DNA of 64,000 nucleotides from Isochrysis galbana (Eukaryota; Haptophyta; Isochrysidales; Isochrysidaceae): contig CM030931.1 of the NCBI GenBank assembly GCA_018136815.1, positions 10,613,072-10,677,071 of the forward strand. The letters are read 5' to 3'. How positions within the stretch are numbered: the first letter of the stretch is position 1; every line of letters starts with the position of its first letter. Below are positions 58,115 through 64,000 of this stretch, piece by piece. The notes under the pieces are model-generated. The model worked only from the letters and a program-made list of their open reading frames with translations, made no database searches and was not told the DNA's origin. A program made the position numbers and the translations under genes.

Positions 58115-58192
58115 TTCCGCTCACGGTCAAAAATGTCGACCCCCCCCCACATTAGTACTTAGAAAGCCGTGTTTGACCGCCCTAGTGTTCAA
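58115..58192 (+). repeat. Dispersed repeat family G, copy 3
   Basis: Contains CACGGTCAAAAATGT and GTGTTTGACCGCCCTA, matching copies at 18096 and 10338. Confidence 0.6.
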
Positions 58193-59063
58193 CATGTCGA
58201 GCGAGCGGCGAACCATCGAGAGACAAGCCTTGAAAACATAATTCGTTCGCACTATGCACTATCGAGTATCGAATCCGCTTATGAGTATAGAGATGTAGAG
58301 ATACTCTAGATTCGATAAGAGCGCCCGAGGAAGCTAGCATGACGAGGAGCGCCGGCTAGGCGCACACTGAGCCATGAGCGCGTATCGTAGGGGTAGGCCT
58401 TGGCCGAGAGTGTTTGCCCCCCCTTCCGCCCCCCCCCCCCTCCCCATGTTAGGCCACGCCGCGGACAGCGGGTGCGATGGGTATGGCGCCCCTCATCACA
58501 CCGAGCTCGCGTGTTGTGAGTGAGCATACCCGAACGAAATTGACAACGCACAACGCGTGGCGCACCGGTGTCGATGACTAGAAGTGGAAGCCACCAAGCG
58601 GCCCCCTTTGATGGTGGCTAGCCTCAACTCTAACCTCCTTTTGCCTGTTGCACATTGCAAATCTAACCTCTTGCTGCGCAGGCACAAGATGCGATGAGTT
58701 CCCAGTTGGACCCACCAGCGGCCATCTCCACAGCGCAGCCGCGGGGCGCCACGATGGATGCGAGTGGACGGAAGGGACAGTGCAGATGAGTGGGGGGTGC
58801 AGAAGAGACTTGGTCGAGTTTCGATCGGCGGAACATGGCTGGGCCCTCTGGGCGCCTATGGTGTGGGAGAGCTTTATGTTTACAAACATTGATAGGTGCA
58901 CGAGGGCTCCCTATCGGGGTTTTGGATTAGTTTGCAATCTAGCAATAGTCGCACATCTCTGGAGATCACGCGTTACGACTTTGCCCCAAGCGCAAGAATA
59001 GTATTAAGATGCGGCTGGGGGGGGGCAGTCTGGGCCACCCCCCACTCTGCTTGTGGTGGCGAA

Positions 59064-59132
<69 letters not shown>

Positions 59133-59885
59133 CTCTCTCTCTCTCTCTCTCTCTCCCTCTCTCTCTCTCTCTCCCTCCCCCTCCCTCTCCCTCCCTCCCT
59201 CTCTCTCTCTCCCCCCCTCCCCTCTCTTCCCGCTGAAGGTGAACTACTGTGTGCTCTTTCTTCCCGTTTAGCCTGGAATCTTCGCTTAAAACATGCGGGT
59301 CTATATAACCACTTCTGAGGAAGCAGCGGAGAGCCCCTCTGTGCTGCCGCACCACCTCCTCGCCCCTCTCCTCGAGTGACACCGCTCTCCCCTCTTCCCT
59401 TCAGAAAAATGCCCTTTTCCTCTATATGTATCGCGTCGACTCTCGCGCGCAGCGCGCCCTTGCCTCACCCTCCCTCTTTCCCTCTCTTTGAGTGGAGGAC
59501 CGTCTTTTCTTCTCTTAAACCAGCTTGACTCCTTCCTCTCTCCCCCACCCCCTCCTCGCTCCCTCTCTCCCTCTCTCCTCTCTCTCCCCTCGGATATATG
59601 AAAGAACTACGTACTGAGGGATCATCCATCACAGAGACGGCTGCCGTTCTCTCTTTACATAAACTCCACAGAGAAGCCGCGCACAGAAGGAGAGAGAAGG
59701 AATGTGGCAGAAGGAGTTGAGAGAAGAGGGACTCGCCATATACTACTGCCGCTCGGTCCCTCTCATTCTCGCTCTCTCTCCCTTTCCCTCCCTCCCTACC
59801 TTCCACCCCCGCTCTCTCTCCCTCTCCCCCCCCCCCCCCCCCCCCCCTCCCCTCCCCCCCTCGCTGCCCCCCTTCCCCCTTCTCG
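58193..59885. repeat. Intergenic with (CT)n microsatellites and a C homopolymer
   Basis: (CT)n runs lie at 59068-59160, CT-rich DNA at 59460-59600 and 59755-59880, and a run of about 20 C near 59827-59847, ending just before the start codon at 59886. A long minus-strand frame across 59465-60568 reflects this composition and is not a gene. Nothing is supported between 58200 and 59060. Confidence 0.65.
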
Positions 59886-61471
59886 ATGGCTTCCTCCTCC
59901 GACATGAGCTCCCCCCTTTCCGGCGGAGCGGGGTCCTCGTCCCGCGGTGTAGCAGCTGGGTCCCTCGGTCCAGGGAGCGTCTTGCTCCTCTCCTCTCTCT
60001 TCGAGCTCGCCTCTTCTGCCTCTCTCTGCCTCTCGCAGAGCTGTGGCGGCTCACGCCCCTTTGCTCTCTCCGTCGGAGCTCTCTCCTGTCTGGCGGTCAC
60101 AGCGGTGCTCGCGCTCGCGCTCAGGCTGCCGCTACCCATTCGAACACCCCCCACGCTGCCTGCCAGTCTCACACTGCTCCTGCTACTCTGGTGGATGCTG
60201 GGAACGCTTGTGCTCACGTTCATCGGGCCATTCACACAGGTGCGTTCTCGCCCTCGACCTTCCTCTCCTTCTCTGCCCCGCTGCATCCCATACCTTCTCG
60301 CCCTCCCTTTTTCGCGCCCTTTCTCTCCGTCTATCCATCTATGTTTTCGTTCTCTCCCTGAGGAAAGAGAAGTGGCAAGAGTTCGATCTATTTCCGTTAA
60401 TGGGGAAAGAGGGGGGGCTGGGATTTTCTTTCTTGAGTACGGAGAAGGGGAGAGGGGAGAAAGTCGACGGGCTGTCCCTCCTTGCTCTCTCTCGTTTGCA
60501 TTCCTTGCTTCCCGTTGGGGTGGGGCAGGGCGGGAGGGGGGTGGAGCAGACTTCCTCTCAGAGGTCACAGAAGGCGGCGAGTGTCAGGCTGCTTGGCTTG
60601 TTGCGGACTTTGTGTAGGGATCTCTTCTCATTGTCAGAGCAGGCAGGCCGGACTTGCCCATCCGCCTCGGTAATGGACCGTCGTTGTACCTAACTGAGGG
60701 CCTCAAGCTCACCCCCTCTCCTTCGCCGCTTGCCAGGTTGGCAATGGATACCTTTCCACGTGGGGGGCGTTCTTCGCGAGCATCGCAGCTGCCCTCCCGC
60801 ACCACCCGCCGCTCGCGCTCGCCGTCGACACCTTTGCCCAGCTCGTCCGCGGCGAATTTGGTCTGGTTGTCCTCCTCGCCATCTCTTCTACTATCATGTG
60901 GATTCAGGCCGCGTGCTGCTACAGCTACAGCCGCTCGGGCGTTGCCGCATGGGCACTCGCGGTGGGGCTGCTATCCGCACTGGGTTGCGCAGCGCTCGTC
61001 CACGCACACCAGCTCATCGCACAGCAAGCACGCCCAATCTCCATCGCACTGCTCGGCTGGTGGTTGCAAGGGCTCGTCATCACCTTCATTCACAACGAAT
61101 TCTCGGCGAGGTGCGCAAGCCGCCTCCATGTCCTGCCACCCTGAGCTATCTCCCATCCATGACACATCTACCACTCCCTGTGCAGTCTGAACGGCTTTCT
61201 CTCGACCTGGGCGTGTATCATTCTGAGCGGGGTGCTCTTCTCATCCGCGTCGGGAGAGGGCAGTATGTCTGCGGCGGTCTTGAGCGGGATTGGCGGAAGG
61301 GCGGGGTCTCGGCAAACGTATTCGTCCATTTCGCCTAGCGCCGAGGGCAGCGACGGATACGTTAGCTACGGTCGAGGAGCACCCCCAGGACCCACGGTGG
61401 GCGGCGGCTATGAGGAACGCACGAGGATAACGGAGTCGGCGGATGCCTACTTCGCCGCAGGAGGCGAGTGA
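59886..61471 (+). CDS. Polytopic membrane protein with internal duplication, unknown function
   Basis: Three exons (59886-60239, 60737-61110, 61186-61471) encode 337 aa. Introns are 497 nt (GTGCGT to GCCAG) and 75 nt (GTGCGC to TGCAG), in phases 0 and 2. About seven membrane segments are visible. A unit of two segments is duplicated: LWWMLGTLVLTFIGPFTQ with VGNGYLSTWGAFFAS in exons 1-2, and LGWWLQGLVITFIHNEFS with SLNGFLSTWACIILSG in exons 2-3. The repeated (N)-G-Y/F-L-S-T-W motif sits at the second intron boundary. The C-terminal 75 residues are hydrophilic, Gly/Ser-rich and acidic at the end. I do not recognise a named family; similar NGYF-x-TW proteins exist as uncharacterised families in protists. 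The long CT tract directly upstream is probably 5' UTR or promoter. Confidence 0.75.
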
Positions 61472-63581
61472 GCAACGATAGGAGACGTTGCCCTCTCTGA
61501 GGAAATGTTCCCGTGGCTGACGAACACGGTTTTCGTTGGCTGTTCTTGCCATGTCATGGACTTCTTCCATGAGGCGCGTCATCTTTGGCTCATGCTATCA
61601 AAGGGCATTGCGAGCGCGCTCCGGTGCTGTCACGTGAACGCCGCGTCAACCCAAGCTTGATCACGCGGGGATCGTCGCCTGTTGCACGCTGCCACATGTG
61701 TTTCACATCACGTGCTGCAAGGGCGCCTCCTCCGGATTGGCCCACCTAGCTAGCCAGCACAGATTGGCTGTCGGTGTTGCGCTTCTTGTTGATATGGCAT
61801 TGCGGCCTAAGCAATGCGGCTCGTGGAGAATGTAATTGCGACCGTGTGCGCAGAACATAGTTTGTGACGACACGAGACAGTTGTATGCCGCAAGTCTGGC
61901 AAGAGATGCTGCACCATGCGCAAGGGGAGGCTAGGTGGCCCGTCAGCGAGTCAATCCCACAATATTGGTCCGGAGCGCACGAATCGTTGCTGGCTGCCAT
62001 CATTACGGCCCATCGTGAATGGTCGCGTCTGGCCAGCAGACACGGCCGCGCGCCCGCATCCGGTGGTCATGCGCCATTGGGCGACCACATGCGTGTATGC
62101 AACAGCTTGGCTTTGCCCCTCCCCTCGGGCGCTTGAGTGCAGCTACTGCTCGGCACCCTAAGCCTAGAACCCTCTGCGTGCGGGCTTGTGTGTGCTCTTT
62201 GACGGGGCGCCAGCGTTGCAGTCGAGTAGCGTGTGGGTGGTAGCGACTTTCGGGTGCGTGGGGTCTATGCGTTGACCGTGCATGGGCAGTGTGAGCGCGA
62301 GCGGCCGGCTCGCCGCCATCCTCCATTGCCGCGCAATGCTAGCACGATGACCAGTGCGCTAGATAGTTAAACGAGAAGGGTGTTCTCGGGTGTTTCCCTC
62401 GCCGCTCGGGTATGCACCCTGAATCCGAAAACCCAGCCGGAGCATGAAAGGGATGAAGGATGCGAAGGGAACGAGGGGGAGCGTAGGGAGCTTGGAAAGC
62501 GATGTGATTAGGCAGGTTATAGATACCGTGCCGGTAGTAGGTGTTTGCCAAGAATCTTCACATGTTTTCATATTATATGGTGTTGCGCGGCACGCTTTGA
62601 GCTTTCGATTTGGTTGTTGGGCGTTGGGCGCATGAGTGTAACTTTGGCACAAAATGGCATGAGCATAGCATGAGTATGAGCATGAAAGGAACATGCATGG
62701 GCAGCTGGGTACGGCGCGGAGCGCTTCACTCTCGCTGCCTTTGATTAGGTGCTGCAGAAGCACACGCACTCAGAAGTCGAATTGCGACTGATCATGACTG
62801 TTACCACAAGGCCAACCAAGTTGTACCATCACCGATCACTGGGGATGCTCAACAGCATCATCCACGTTGCTTTGGGATTATCGCAGCACGTCTTGAAAAG
62901 CTTAGACGTCGGAATCCGCTCCGTCGGCAGCCTCACAATTGTCAAAGAGCACGTCGCACAGTTGCTGCAGCCCGTCTAGTGCCAAGGCGTCTCCTTCCCT
63001 TCGTCCTTAGGAATGTACTCTGCCACGCAAGGTGCAACGCCGTCTTCATTCAGCCCCTCGGAAAGGAGCAGTTGCCACTAGTCGGTTCCATTACGCTGAG
63101 AATCTGCTGGATCGCGTCGCGAGTGCTAAGTCAGCACATCGCACAAGCTTGCCGGCCGCAGTGTCGTCGCAGCGTTGTCGTAAGGTCTTCATTGCACAAG
63201 ACGACAGATTGAGGTGCAATGGTCACCAAGCTTTGAGCCGCGTCCTCGACAACGGCGCGTTGAAAGCAAGCATGAACGACTTCGTGCACCGCTGCTCATA
63301 TGCTTTCAATATCGCCTTTGAAGGGCCACATTTGGCGTGAGCGTGCTCATCCCACAAGGCGCAAGGCGACGCGCGGTCGAACTTGATGAGTGCGGCCTAG
63401 AGGGGGGGTCTCGTCCGAAGGCGAAGCCGACACTTGGCGATGGGAGCTTAGGACGAATGCTTGCTAGTGAAAGCAGGACGTCCTCGCGCCGATTCGCTGG
63501 CCGCCATCTTGTTGGGGTAACACTTAGGAGGCGCGCAAAAGGGGCGGATTGAGCGCCGGCTCGTTAAGCAGCCATAATGGC
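61472..63581. other. Intergenic, nothing recognised
   Basis: Several frames of 60-135 codons occur on both strands (for example 62749-62979 and 63032-63340), but none has a recognisable domain, consistent composition or splice context. They may include exons of unknown genes. I cannot support one. Confidence 0.35.
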
Positions 63582-63959
63582 TCACTTACGCGCATGGCTA
63601 ACTGCTGTTAGCCATTCGGCGATCGCGGTTGCGACTTCATCGCAGCGTGGCTCGACCGCCAGCGCGTGCCACATGCCGAGGTCTGTGATTTTGCCAAGCG
63701 CGTCGGCGGCGCGCGGCGGCCCTTCCTGGCGCAGCTCTCCGTTGGGGCCATCGGGGCCTCCGCCCATTAGGACGAGCGAGCGGTTTGCCGCGATGTCGGC
63801 GCGCTCGAACACAGCGACCGAGCCGAGCGGCTCCACAAATGTGTCCACCTTGGAGTGGATGGCGAGCAGATTGGGCACCTTGACGTGCTCGAGGGATGCT
63901 TCGCCACCTTCCTCCATGAAGGCCTCGGTGATGATGGTGCACTCGGTTGCCACACGGAT
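63582..63959 (-). CDS. Alpha/beta-hydrolase, last exon (partial, continues beyond the window)
   Basis: The minus-strand exon begins after a good acceptor (a long pyrimidine stretch then CATGTGCAG) that fills the window edge, so the 5' part of the gene lies beyond 64000. The 125 codons read EASLEHVKVPNLLAIHSKVD, TFVEPLGSVAVFERAD and DLGMWHALAVEPRCDEVATA, ending IAEWLTAVS. The P-x-L-x-x-H-x-x-x-D strand with its acid residue and the later H of MWH match the acid and base of the catalytic triad in serine hydrolases of the monoglyceride-lipase/acylaminopeptidase type. The nucleophile elbow would be in the missing exon, so the substrate class cannot be named. Confidence 0.65.
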   Translation of the reverse strand: MRVATECTIITEAFMEEGGEASLEHVKVPNLLAIHSKVDTFVEPLGSVAVFERADIAANRSLVLMGGGPDGPNGELRQEGPPRAADALGKITDLGMWHALAVEPRCDEVATAIAEWLTAVSHARK

Positions 63960-64000
63960 CTGCACATGAGGAGAGTGGGAGGAAGGGAGAGGGAGGGTAC

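Noticed and set aside
59465-60568. Long minus-strand ORF of 367 codons
   Set aside because: It is the antisense of CT tracts and of the real three-exon gene. The product is Arg/Glu/Gly low-complexity without any domain.
62749-63340. Two plus-strand ORFs of 76 and 102 codons
   Set aside because: No domain, no consistent start context and comparable frames on the opposite strand, so I could not support either as a gene.

Overview
This is a nuclear contig from a eukaryotic microalga. The genes are spliceosomal: introns are few and short (75 to about 500 nt), GT-AG, several with clear pyrimidine tracts. Proteins are typical of a unicellular eukaryote (DENND4, TBC, SFT2, COQ4, BEACH/FAN, HPPK-DHPS, PPT1). 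An RsmB-type rRNA methyltransferase with an N-terminal signal peptide and a secretory protein with an RGG motif just after its signal peptide suggest a secondary plastid. The GC-rich background, giant-virus-like scraps and abundant (CT)n/(GA)n tracts fit a haptophyte or a related lineage, but the species is inferred and not shown.

Layout. 0-14.6 kb: DENND4-like Rab GEF (-) head-to-head with a PH/coiled-coil/PDZ protein (+), a small secretory membrane protein (+), then SFT2 (-) head-to-head with a palmitoyl-protein thioesterase (+). 14.6-25.2 kb: a retroelement-rich stretch with a LINE-like ORF1 (-), an F-box/RCC1 gene (-), a composite block at 21.1-23.5 kb (Fanzor/TnpB-like remnant, virus-like fragments, LRR fragment) and a LINE reverse-transcriptase tail. 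25.5-27.0 kb: RsmB-like methyltransferase (-). 27.3-30.3 kb: a chromodomain gene (-) split by a 750-bp insertion with a 17-bp target-site duplication, flanked by an inverted repeat pair. 31.1-32.8 kb: AIG1-like GTPase (-). 33.6-35.7 kb: hAT and Copia remnants. 36.8-38.2 kb: C22orf15/CXorf65-like gene (-) head-to-head with COQ4 (+). 38.3-45.1 kb: dispersed repeats and two poorly known genes. 45.4-54.4 kb: TBC Rab-GAP (-)/SPRY protein (+), then HPPK-DHPS (-)/FAN-type BEACH protein (+), both pairs head-to-head. 55.1-56.7 kb: a complete miniature LTR retrotransposon (two 750-bp LTRs, 65-bp interior, 5-bp target duplication). 59.9-61.5 kb: a three-exon polytopic membrane protein with an internal duplication. 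The right edge holds the last exon of an alpha/beta-hydrolase gene (-).

Functional theme. Several intact genes act in membrane traffic (DENND4, SFT2, TBC, FAN), with folate (HPPK-DHPS), ubiquinone (COQ4), depalmitoylation (PPT1) and rRNA methylation (RsmB) alongside. No operon-like logic is expected. The recurrent arrangement is divergent pairs sharing an upstream region rich in polypurine/polypyrimidine tracts. The rest of the window is a dense mixture of at least eight dispersed repeat families, most of them truncated.
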